This document shows, piece after piece, positions 1 through 6,954 of a stretch of 60,092 nucleotides of DNA. A model generated the notes under the pieces. It was given only the letters and a program-made list of their open reading frames with translations, did no database searches and was not told the DNA's origin. This DNA is from Deltaproteobacteria bacterium (GTDB lineage: Bacteria; Desulfobacterota; DSM-4660; Desulfatiglandales; Desulfatiglandaceae), in the NCBI GenBank assembly GCA_029933075.1, contig JAOZOW010000004.1, positions 1 through 60,092 of the forward strand, given 5' to 3'. Position 1 is the first letter of the stretch; each line of letters starts with the position of its first letter. A program made the translations under genes and the position numbers.

Positions 1-205
1 TCCAGGCTCTTAGTGATATTCAACTTTGGCGTCTCTTTCATGGAAATTCCTCTGCTTGTGTTAGATTCTTGCATAATCACTCTGAGAGTGCATCTCGCAC
101 AATCTATATCCCATTGTAATGTTGATGATAGCTAATAAAAAGCATTCAGGAGTCAGGATTCAGAATTCCGGATTCTTGAGATGGTCAAATTTCGGATATC
201 TTTGG

Positions 206-1348
206 TTAAATCTCAAGCATGGATGATATGTTTTCCGTCTGATGGATTCTTGCGCCTCGCTTCAGGAAAGCGGCAAGGAATTTGTCCGGATCGATGCAGC
301 CCTCGGGAGCCGTCACGCCCTTTTCGGTCACATCACCGGCATTCATCATGAGCGCCGCGATGGATGCTGGGATGCCCGTGCCGGGAGCCATCCTTCCCAC
401 CATATCGGCCGTATAAGTCACCTTCTTGCCGCCTCGCTCACCCTTGACAATGACCTTGAGGCCCGAGGCCTGCGGGCCCTTGTCCCTGCCTTCAGGGATG
501 GCCTCCCAGAGCTTGAGCGTCAGGTCGTAGGGTACTACGGCGGTGCCGTTGATATCCGTCGGCTCCTTACTCAGAAAACCCGTATCTCTCTGCTCTTTGA
601 TCAGTTCGTCCACCCAGAGAGGTATGAGGGCTCCCTTGATTACGACGTTCTTCACACCTTTGATATACCGAGGGATAGTCAAAGGCTGCGGGTGACCCAC
701 ATAGCGGACATGGCACCTACCGAGGGGTTCCAGGAACTCTTCCTCCACCACTCCGGTCCCGCCCTCCACATGGACCAGTTCACCGTTGATATACTGCGGG
801 ACCTTTCCCAGGGTCATATGAAGACTGTGGTCCCATGCGGCCCCTGCAAGTTCGGCAATACTTACGACCCAATAGAGGTAGATTTCATCAACACTGTCCA
901 GACGATCCGCAAACCACCTCACCAGGACATTATTGGTTCCAGGGTCGGATCCCATACCAGTGAGGACGGTAATGGCGGCTTCTCTCGCCATTTCATCTAT
1001 CTCTGAGTTAAAAAGTATTTCGGTTCCCTGGTAATCATCACAAATATCAATATAGTTGACCCGCGCCTCAACCGCGGCCTTGGCCACCGGCACCGCTGTC
1101 TTGTAAAAGGGTCCCGCGCAGTTGATTACAACATCCGAGTCCTTAAATGCCTCTACCATGCCGTTGTGGTCATTTACGTCCATCTTGACCAGGGTGACCT
1201 TTGCGCTCTCCCGTAACTTGGGCGCCAATCTTTCGGGGTCCGGAAACAGGTCGCCAATGACAACATCGGCCACCTGCTCCTGTTTTATCAGGTCCCGGGC
1301 CACGCCCTGCCCCATGCTTCCTGCTCCACCCAGTACAAACGCACGCAT
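206..1348 (-). CDS. Saccharopine dehydrogenase-family NAD(P)-dependent oxidoreductase
   Basis: 380 aa. The N-terminus carries a Rossmann nucleotide-binding glycine motif (VLGGAGSMGQGVARDL, about residues 5-20), followed by the saccharopine dehydrogenase-like strand VVINCAGPFYKTAV and a C-terminal catalytic/dimerisation region. Family members act on amino-acid or carbonyl substrates; the substrate here cannot be told from sequence. It lies downstream of the HcrABC-like trio on the same strand but is separated from it by about 210 bp that hold an inverted-repeat element, so co-transcription is possible but unproven. ATG start at 1348. A role as a redox enzyme of the aromatic or beta-oxidation branch is an inference from position only; a lysine-pathway role is less likely because no lysine genes are near. 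Confidence 0.8.
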   Translation of the reverse strand: MRAFVLGGAGSMGQGVARDLIKQEQVADVVIGDLFPDPERLAPKLRESAKVTLVKMDVNDHNGMVEAFKDSDVVINCAGPFYKTAVPVAKAAVEARVNYIDICDDYQGTEILFNSEIDEMAREAAITVLTGMGSDPGTNNVLVRWFADRLDSVDEIYLYWVVSIAELAGAAWDHSLHMTLGKVPQYINGELVHVEGGTGVVEEEFLEPLGRCHVRYVGHPQPLTIPRYIKGVKNVVIKGALIPLWVDELIKEQRDTGFLSKEPTDINGTAVVPYDLTLKLWEAIPEGRDKGPQASGLKVIVKGERGGKKVTYTADMVGRMAPGTGIPASIAALMMNAGDVTEKGVTAPEGCIDPDKFLAAFLKRGARIHQTENISSMLEI

Positions 1349-1390
1349 ATCTCTTTACTCTTCCTTTAGATCGAGGTTCACATTCAACGG

Positions 1391-1495
1391 CTTCGTAAAA
1401 AGCCCATCTGTGCGGCCTTGCCTGCTGCCTGTGCGGTGCACCCAGGCAGGCAGGCGCTTCTTACTGTGCCTTCTGGTTTGATGACTTTTTGCGAG
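1391..1495. repeat. Small inverted-repeat (MITE-like) element
   Basis: The outer arms are CTTCGTAAAAAG (1391-1402) and the near-complement ending ACTTTTTGCGAG (1484-1495). Inside is a second palindrome, CTGCCTG...CAGGCAG. The element fills the gap between the 2Fe-2S subunit gene and the saccharopine dehydrogenase-like gene. A half copy of the same arm sequence (GGACTTTTTACGAAGTC) occurs at 14043-14059, which suggests a dispersed repeat family. Confidence 0.5.
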
Positions 1496-1561
1496 GCCCG
1501 CTAAAAGGGCATGTGCCGCAAATCCCCGTATGGATTTCCCTTTGACGGAGCGTTCTTTATT

Positions 1562-2044
1562 CTACGTCTCTGGAGTTTCTGTGGATGAAACGGCCTCAAC
1601 GGCTTCGACAATCTTCTTGTATCCGGTGCAGCGACACACATTGGACGATATGGACCGGATGATATCCTCCCTGGTCGGCCGCGGGTTTCTGTCGAGCAGG
1701 CTCCTGGCGGTAAGTATCATGCCAGGGGTGCAGAACCCGCACTGAACAGCCCCCTTCTCCATGAAGCTCTCCTGAACGGGATCCAGCTTCTCTCCTTCCG
1801 CCAAACCTTCGATGGTCGTTACCTCGGAGCCGTCCACTTCAGCGGTCAGCACTATGCATGATCGCGTGGGAAGCCCGTCAAGGAGCACCGTGCAGCTCCC
1901 GCAGGCGCCGAGCCCACAACCTTCTTTGGCGCCGGTCAGTTCCAGTCGGTCTCTCAGAGTCTCAAGCAAGGTTTCCGAAGGCCTTACATCCAACTCCACA
2001 GGCTCTCCGTTCACCTGGAAATTGACCTTGAATCGCTCCATCAC
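1562..2044 (-). CDS. hcrC: [2Fe-2S] subunit of a 4-hydroxybenzoyl-CoA reductase-like molybdenum enzyme
   Basis: 160 aa, the usual length of the small subunit of xanthine oxidase-family enzymes. The N-terminal plant-type ferredoxin domain has the cluster ligands in EGCGLGACGSC (about residues 40-50) plus a later Cys in TRSC. The C-terminal four-helix domain has the second [2Fe-2S] ligands in QCGFCTPGM and NVCRCTGY. The protein passes electrons between the FAD/4Fe-4S subunit and the molybdopterin site. Its start overlaps the stop of the FAD-subunit gene by 4 bp, so the pair is translationally coupled. The hcrC assignment rests on the partner subunit's extra-cluster insertion; on its own this protein could belong to any member of the family. 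Confidence 0.85.
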   Translation of the reverse strand: MMERFKVNFQVNGEPVELDVRPSETLLETLRDRLELTGAKEGCGLGACGSCTVLLDGLPTRSCIVLTAEVDGSEVTTIEGLAEGEKLDPVQESFMEKGAVQCGFCTPGMILTARSLLDRNPRPTREDIIRSISSNVCRCTGYKKIVEAVEAVSSTETPET

Positions 2045-2985
2045 TTCGCCCCTTCCATCACCTTGTTGACAAGCCTTCCGGCCAGCACGGGAATCATCTG
2101 CTTCCTGTAATCGGGATCGAGTACCGTATTGCCCACAGGTTTTACCTGTTTGAGGACCGTCTCGACCGCCTCCCCCACTGTATCGCGGAAGGGTTGTTTA
2201 ATCTCAACCACATAGGGCCTGGGCCCCACGGCCCCTACGGCCAGTTTGCCCGTGCCGTCCACAAATGAAAACGCCACGCCCAGGAGAGGATAGTCAATGG
2301 CGCCCCGAACCCGCAACTTTTCGTAACCCCCGACACTCCTCATCTTTGGGAGGAAGATCGCGGTGAGAATTTCACCCGGTTGAATCTCGAAGGGCCTCTC
2401 CGCCTTGTTGGAATAAAGTCCCTCAAGGTTGACGCGCCTCGTCCCGTCGGGTCCGGATAGCTCTATCTCGGCAGACAGCGTACACAAAGCTGTGGCATTA
2501 TCGCTGCAATAGTTTGCAAAGCAGGTCTTGGCCCCCGGGACCGCATTGCAGCTCTCACCGCCCATTTTGAGGCAAAAGCCCTTGGAGCGGCGCCAGAATT
2601 CCGATTGGTTGTAGAAAAGGCACCGGGAATTCTGAAGCAGATTGCCGCCGATCGTGCCCCTCATCTGGAGGGATTCACACGAAGTCCCCTCAAGAGAAGC
2701 CTCGAGGGCGGGAAACTCGCCCCGAACGATGTCGTTTTGCTTGAGGTCGAAGATCCGCGCCAGGGCCCCGATCCTGATCCAGTCGCCTTGATCCTCTACT
2801 GTCGTGAGCGAGGCGATGCGCTTCAGGTCGATGACAACTTTAGGCTTTTCAAGACCCAGCTTCATACGAGGAACCAAATCGGTCCCCCCACTGAGGTAAA
2901 CGGCCTCGCCCTCAAATTCCCGGTAAAGCCGGACAGCCTCCTCAACATCCTTTGGGCTCCTAAACTCAAATTTCGAGGCTATCAT
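2041..2985 (-). CDS. hcrB: FAD/[4Fe-4S] subunit of a 4-hydroxybenzoyl-CoA reductase-like enzyme
   Basis: 314 aa. It has the CoxM-type FAD-binding domain (YLSGGTDLVPRMKLG, residues 30-44; MRGTIGGNLLQNSRC, 108-122). Directly after the second FAD motif is an insertion with Cys122, Cys138, Cys146 and Cys155 (plus Cys160). As far as I recall, this insertion and spacing is the hallmark of HcrB of 4-hydroxybenzoyl-CoA reductase, where it binds an additional [4Fe-4S] cluster that lets a low-potential ferredoxin drive the flavin. Ordinary xanthine and CO dehydrogenase flavoproteins lack it. The gene overlaps both neighbours by 4 bp (ATGA type). This is the strongest evidence that the trio removes a phenolic hydroxyl rather than hydroxylating a heterocycle, though uncharacterised relatives with the same insertion may act on other aromatic CoA thioesters. 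Confidence 0.88.
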   Translation of the reverse strand: MIASKFEFRSPKDVEEAVRLYREFEGEAVYLSGGTDLVPRMKLGLEKPKVVIDLKRIASLTTVEDQGDWIRIGALARIFDLKQNDIVRGEFPALEASLEGTSCESLQMRGTIGGNLLQNSRCLFYNQSEFWRRSKGFCLKMGGESCNAVPGAKTCFANYCSDNATALCTLSAEIELSGPDGTRRVNLEGLYSNKAERPFEIQPGEILTAIFLPKMRSVGGYEKLRVRGAIDYPLLGVAFSFVDGTGKLAVGAVGPRPYVVEIKQPFRDTVGEAVETVLKQVKPVGNTVLDPDYRKQMIPVLAGRLVNKVMEGAK

Positions 2986-5264
2986 GACTCACCTCCACTT
3001 TTCGCGGCATTGAGAGCCTTGAGAACCCGGTCCGGGGTGAGCGGGAACTCGTTAAGGGGTACCCCGAGGGCGTTGTGCGCCGCGCAGACCACTGCGCTAT
3101 AGGCATTCATGCGCGTTGTCAGCCCCCCCTCCTTGGCGCCGAAAGGCCCCTCGGGATCGTTCGAGCGGACAATCACTGGTTCGATTTCAGGCATGTCGCA
3201 GGCAAGCGGCACTTTGTACTCGAGCAGGTCGGGATTGAGCAACCAGCCTTGGCTCCAGCGGGTCTCTTCTGCGAGCACCGCGACCCCGGCCTGAAGGACC
3301 GATCCCTCCATCTGACCTTCTACCGCCATGGTGTTGATCGGGTTCCCGCAGTCGTGGGCCGCGACAAAGTACGGGACCCGTATCTGTCCGGTCTCCCTGT
3401 CCACGGTTACCTGCGCCACCGAGCAACCGAATGAGTAGGTACCCGCCATTTGACCATACGGGTTCTTGACCCATTCCCGCTGGAAATCGATTTTAGGCAT
3501 ATATGCACCCGTAGCGGCAATGGGCTTTCCCTGAAAGAACGCCTCCCTGACAATCCACCGCATGGGCATCTTCTTCAAGGGATCAGTTTTCGAGACGACT
3601 GTCCGGTCCTTAAGGTCAAGATCTTCCACGGGATGATTCATCTTGGCCGCGGCGAAGCTCAGTATCTGGCGCTTGGCTTCTTCACACGCCCGCTTCACTG
3701 CGTTTCCCCCGACAAACGAAGCCGCCTGGGAGTACGCTCCGGGATCGAGGTTGGTCGCCTCCGTATCCGCATTGACCAGGTTGATGTCTTCAACCGGGAT
3801 TCCGAGCACTTCTGAGGCGATCTGTATGGCCATGGACTCATTCCCCATCCCGGTGTCGCAGATGCCCGTCACTATGGTTGCCTGTCCATCGTCATTGAGT
3901 TTGACGTAACACGCGGAACCGGACCTGAAGCCCATTGGAAAGCCGCACATGACCGCCACGCATCCCATGCCGATTCCCTCTCCTTCCTTCAGTCCGGCAC
4001 GCCTTTCCGCCCAATTGGCCTTTGCTGCGGCCAGTCGTATGGGTTCCTCAAGGCCGCCGCTGATGATCACGGATTTCGTGGCCGTCTCCTCACCGACTTT
4101 GAGCCCATTTTTGATCCTGATCTCCATGGGGTCCATGCCCAGCTCCCGGGCAATCATGTCCAATTGCATTTCGTTGCCGCCGAGGAAGGCCCTGCCGTGG
4201 CATCCGTACATTCCGCGAATTCCCTTGTTGGTGATCACTCGGTATCCATCGTACCTGACGTTCGGGAATCGGTAGGCTTCCTCATACACGTAGTAGGGGA
4301 TCGATGTGGCGATGGGTCCGGTGCTGCTGTACGCCCCGCCGTCATAGACAACACGGAACTCCTTGGCCGTGATGGTGCCGTCCTTGTTGACCCCCGTCTT
4401 GATCGTGGCCTTTATGTCGTGAACCTGCCGCGTGCAGGTGGCGTTTTCTTCTCGCGTCAGGACGAGCTTCACCGGACATCCCGACTTTATGGCCAAGAGG
4501 GAAGTCACCAGGTCCCCGGGAGATACTTCCGAGCGGGAGCCGAAGTGGCCCCCCACGTTGATACGTCGAACGCGCACTTTATTGAGGGGCATCTTCAGCA
4601 GATTGGACAGCGCCTTGGCGCGCACATGCGGCCCGGCGTTGGGCACCCACAGGTCCAGGTATCCGTTGGCATAGGAGGCTACCACCGCATACGGTTCGAG
4701 CGTGGAGTAGGCTTCACCAGGGGCATGGAAGGTGTCTTCCCGTACGAGATGGGCTCGGGCGAAAGCCTCGTCCACCTTACCGACTTCGATATGGACATGA
4801 ATGTTGACGTTATTGGGATACTCCTCGTGAATGAGCGGGGCCCCCTCTTTCATGGCTTCCTCGGGATCGAAGACCGCCGGCAGGGGCTCGTAGTCCACCT
4901 GGATGAGATCGAGGGCCTCCATGGCCGTCTCTTCGTCCACGGCCGCCACGCCCGCCACATCCTCACCCACGTATCTAACCCTATCCACAGCTATCATGGG
5001 GTGATCCTGCGTGTATCTGAATACCCCCCATTTAACGCCGTGGGCATCGGCCGCAGTCACAACGGCCCTGACGCCGGGGAGCCGGAGCGCCTTGCTCGTA
5101 TCGATATTGAGAATCTTCGCGTGCGGGTGAGGGCTTCGCAGCACCTTGGCGCAGAGCATCCTGGGAAGCTTGAGGTCGGCCGTAAAGCTCGCCCTTCCGG
5201 TTACCTTGGCGAGGCTGTCGGTCCGTGTCATCCGCGTGCCTATAATGGTGTACTCCCTGTCCAT
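2982..5264 (-). CDS. hcrA: Molybdopterin catalytic subunit of a 4-hydroxybenzoyl-CoA reductase-like enzyme
   Basis: 760 aa, full length for the large subunit (aldehyde oxidase/xanthine dehydrogenase a/b hammerhead domain, about residues 20-130, then the Mo-cofactor domains). Visible motifs include the cofactor-binding GGHFGSR near residue 240, IRGMYGCHGRAFLGGNEMQ near 350, and the C-terminal GPFGAKEGG, which contains the active-site Glu of the family. The enzyme would reductively dehydroxylate 4-hydroxybenzoyl-CoA to benzoyl-CoA with ferredoxin electrons in the cytoplasm. It is the first gene of the hcrABC-like set. The ATG at 5264 is preceded by AAAAGGAT, and a sigma-70 promoter lies about 70 bp upstream. 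Confidence in the molybdenum enzyme is very high; substrate identity is inferred from the FAD subunit and the bam neighbours. Confidence 0.88.
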   Translation of the reverse strand: MDREYTIIGTRMTRTDSLAKVTGRASFTADLKLPRMLCAKVLRSPHPHAKILNIDTSKALRLPGVRAVVTAADAHGVKWGVFRYTQDHPMIAVDRVRYVGEDVAGVAAVDEETAMEALDLIQVDYEPLPAVFDPEEAMKEGAPLIHEEYPNNVNIHVHIEVGKVDEAFARAHLVREDTFHAPGEAYSTLEPYAVVASYANGYLDLWVPNAGPHVRAKALSNLLKMPLNKVRVRRINVGGHFGSRSEVSPGDLVTSLLAIKSGCPVKLVLTREENATCTRQVHDIKATIKTGVNKDGTITAKEFRVVYDGGAYSSTGPIATSIPYYVYEEAYRFPNVRYDGYRVITNKGIRGMYGCHGRAFLGGNEMQLDMIARELGMDPMEIRIKNGLKVGEETATKSVIISGGLEEPIRLAAAKANWAERRAGLKEGEGIGMGCVAVMCGFPMGFRSGSACYVKLNDDGQATIVTGICDTGMGNESMAIQIASEVLGIPVEDINLVNADTEATNLDPGAYSQAASFVGGNAVKRACEEAKRQILSFAAAKMNHPVEDLDLKDRTVVSKTDPLKKMPMRWIVREAFFQGKPIAATGAYMPKIDFQREWVKNPYGQMAGTYSFGCSVAQVTVDRETGQIRVPYFVAAHDCGNPINTMAVEGQMEGSVLQAGVAVLAEETRWSQGWLLNPDLLEYKVPLACDMPEIEPVIVRSNDPEGPFGAKEGGLTTRMNAYSAVVCAAHNALGVPLNEFPLTPDRVLKALNAAKSGGES

Positions 5265-5334
5265 AAGTTATCCTTTTGCGCTATGTATGGTTTCTGTGCG
5301 ACCTGCCCGGTAGGAAGTCGGTTTTTCTGAGCGG

Positions 5335-5363
5335 ACTATAGAGAATTTCTCCTTGCATGTCAA
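5335..5363 (-). promoter_or_regulatory. Sigma-70 promoter of the hcrABC-like operon
   Basis: TTGACA (5358-5363), 17-nt spacer, TATAGT (5335-5340) on the minus strand; predicted transcript start near 5328, about 65 nt before hcrA. The -35 is perfect and the -10 matches 5 of 6. This gives the hcr genes their own transcript, separate from the bam set upstream. Confidence 0.7.
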
Positions 5364-5493
5364 CGCAAGTTCAACAGGATATCGTGGCTACAACCCCCCA
5401 GCCCCCCGGGGGCGGGCGGCAACAGTAAAGAGCCTGAGCCAGGCCCCCAATGGCTCGCCTTTGCTTCACGCGGGCAGGGTCTTTCCGCAGAGA

Positions 5494-6003
5494 TCACTGC
5501 GAGTTTTGTGGGGCGCCATTCTTCCCGCGGAGGTCTAACTGGCCTTCTGATTCGAATGGAAGGGAAGGAGGGAGAAGGGCATCCCCGCCAATCCGCAGGC
5601 GCCCCGATATCCGATAGGTCAACTTTTCCTGACCTTGGACCTTCAAGAAACCCCTGGCCATATCCAGGACGGAGGAGTAGAGCGTTACAGGAAGCATTTC
5701 GGTTCCGAAAGGGGGAATCTCAGTTCGATAACCTGTCACACCCGAGGCAAAGCGTCTGCCGTTGAGTTCCAGGTCGCAATCGATGCCTTTCACCACGAGG
5801 GCTACATCATTGGGGTTTAATACGCGGAGCTCAACCTGAAAAATCGCCTCCAGGGGCCTCATCTCCTGCACCTGAATGTTGGCGATATATACCCTCGGGC
5901 TTTCCAGGCGCTTGCCCAGTCCGGCGCAGCCGCAAAACGAAAAAATGGATGCGATGATAAGGACCCGAAAGAGGACTCTGTTTCCCCGGCCTGATCTATT
6001 CAA
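5494..6003 (-). CDS. LEA14-type (LEA2/WHy domain) lipoprotein
   Basis: 169 aa. There is an N-terminal signal sequence (basic MNRSGRGNR, then LFRVLIIASIFSF) ending in the lipobox-like FCGC, with lipidation likely at Cys26. The rest is a single LEA type 2 domain (strands such as VYIANIQVQEM and FQVELRVLNPNDVALVVKG). Such proteins are small envelope lipoproteins of unclear function, some linked to desiccation or stress tolerance. The start is TTG at 6003, supported by a strong AAGGAGGAG 4 nt upstream. It begins 54 bp after bamF and so probably shares the end of that transcript. Whether it has anything to do with aromatic metabolism is unknown. Confidence 0.8.
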   Translation of the reverse strand: MNRSGRGNRVLFRVLIIASIFSFCGCAGLGKRLESPRVYIANIQVQEMRPLEAIFQVELRVLNPNDVALVVKGIDCDLELNGRRFASGVTGYRTEIPPFGTEMLPVTLYSSVLDMARGFLKVQGQEKLTYRISGRLRIGGDALLPPSLPFESEGQLDLRGKNGAPQNSQ

Positions 6004-6057
6004 TGGCTCCTCCTTACAGGTGAGTGAGCGCCCTTTGTCCTCTTCCAGTTGAGTCGA

Positions 6058-6903
6058 TTAGGAATTCGTTTTTTTGGCCTTCCTGACTATAGTCCTTTCT
6101 TCTTCGGGAATAGGAGGCGGCACAGGCTCGCCGGAAATCTTCGTCACCGCACCGAAGCGAGGCGGGCAGGCTTCAAAGCAGGTCCCGCATTTTATGCATT
6201 TGTCCTGATCGATCACATGAATCAGGTTCTTACCGCCCACAATCGCCTCTGCAGGGCATCTCCTGAGGCAAATCATACAGGCCTGGCACTTAGCCGGGTC
6301 GATATAGTAGGATACCACCTCACGGAATAACTCTTCTATCTCGTCGCTGGTGTAGAGCTTATTATATTCCTCTATATTATCAAGATGTAAGGCCAGCTTC
6401 TCCCTTTTCGTCAGCTTGATGTAGGGAACCAGCTTTGTAACCTCCTGCAGTTTGGATTCCAATTCATTTTCCTCTATCCCCTCGCCCTTGCCAAGCGGCC
6501 CCAACTCCTGCACCTTCTTGCGAAAGTCATTGACGATTTCGGCAAAAAGGATTCCATCGGCGGAGGACATGAATTCTATCCTGAGCCTTTCAGGGTTCAA
6601 CCCTATGTGCTCCATTATCTTTTTGCACAAAAGCGCCATGCTAAGCGCATAATAATTTCCTTGGGTGGTGTAATTACATTCATTAAGGCGGCAACCGCCA
6701 ATAAACACCCCATCCATTCCATTTGAGAAGGCCCTGAGGACAAATTCCAGGTCGACCCTACCGGAACACATGACGCGGATGATCCTGATTTCAGGAGGAT
6801 ATTGTAGTCTGGAAACTCCAGCCAGGTCAGCAGCCCCGTATCCTCACCAATGGCATACGAAACCTAATATTTTTGGCTTAAATTTAAGACCTGCACTGCT
6901 CAT
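6058..6903 (-). CDS. bamF: BamF-like MvhD/ferredoxin fusion, selenoprotein (Sec20)
   Basis: 281 aa if the in-frame TGA at 6844-6846 is read as selenocysteine. The N-terminal MvhD (F420-non-reducing hydrogenase delta) domain runs KPKILGFVCHW-U-GYGAADLAG and continues through RLQYPPEIRIIRVMCSGRVD and GCRLNECNY. The TGA sits where the family has the second Cys of the CxWC [2Fe-2S] motif. The start is ATG at 6903 with AAAGGAG upstream; a plain ORF search starts only at the internal Met (6771) and loses the cluster ligands. The C-terminus adds two [4Fe-4S] motifs (CQACMICLRRCP, CIKCGTCFEACP). The protein would carry electrons between BamE and a further partner in the class II benzoyl-CoA reductase complex. 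It follows bamE by 51 bp. Confidence 0.85.
6809..6846 (-). promoter_or_regulatory. Sec codon and SECIS-like hairpin in bamF
   Basis: TGA at 6844-6846. Downstream is a perfect 5-bp hairpin CTGGA-GTT-TCCAG (6809-6821), with the apical loop starting 28 nt after the TGA and a G as the first loop base. Bacterial SECIS elements are described as stem-loops with the loop 16-37 nt from the UGA and a G among the first two loop bases; this fits, although the stem is short. Confidence 0.6.
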
Positions 6904-6954
6904 TCGCTCTCAGCTCCTTTGTTGGCAATTCCGGCGTTATTCATTCGCACACTT

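Noticed and set aside
4164-5330. 388-codon open frame antisense to hcrA
   Set aside because: Shadow frame of a GC-rich gene; no family motifs, and the opposite strand encodes a clear molybdenum hydroxylase subunit.
6771-6903. Apparent 5' truncation of the MvhD-like gene
   Set aside because: The missing N-terminus is present in frame across a TGA that replaces a conserved Cys; read as selenocysteine.
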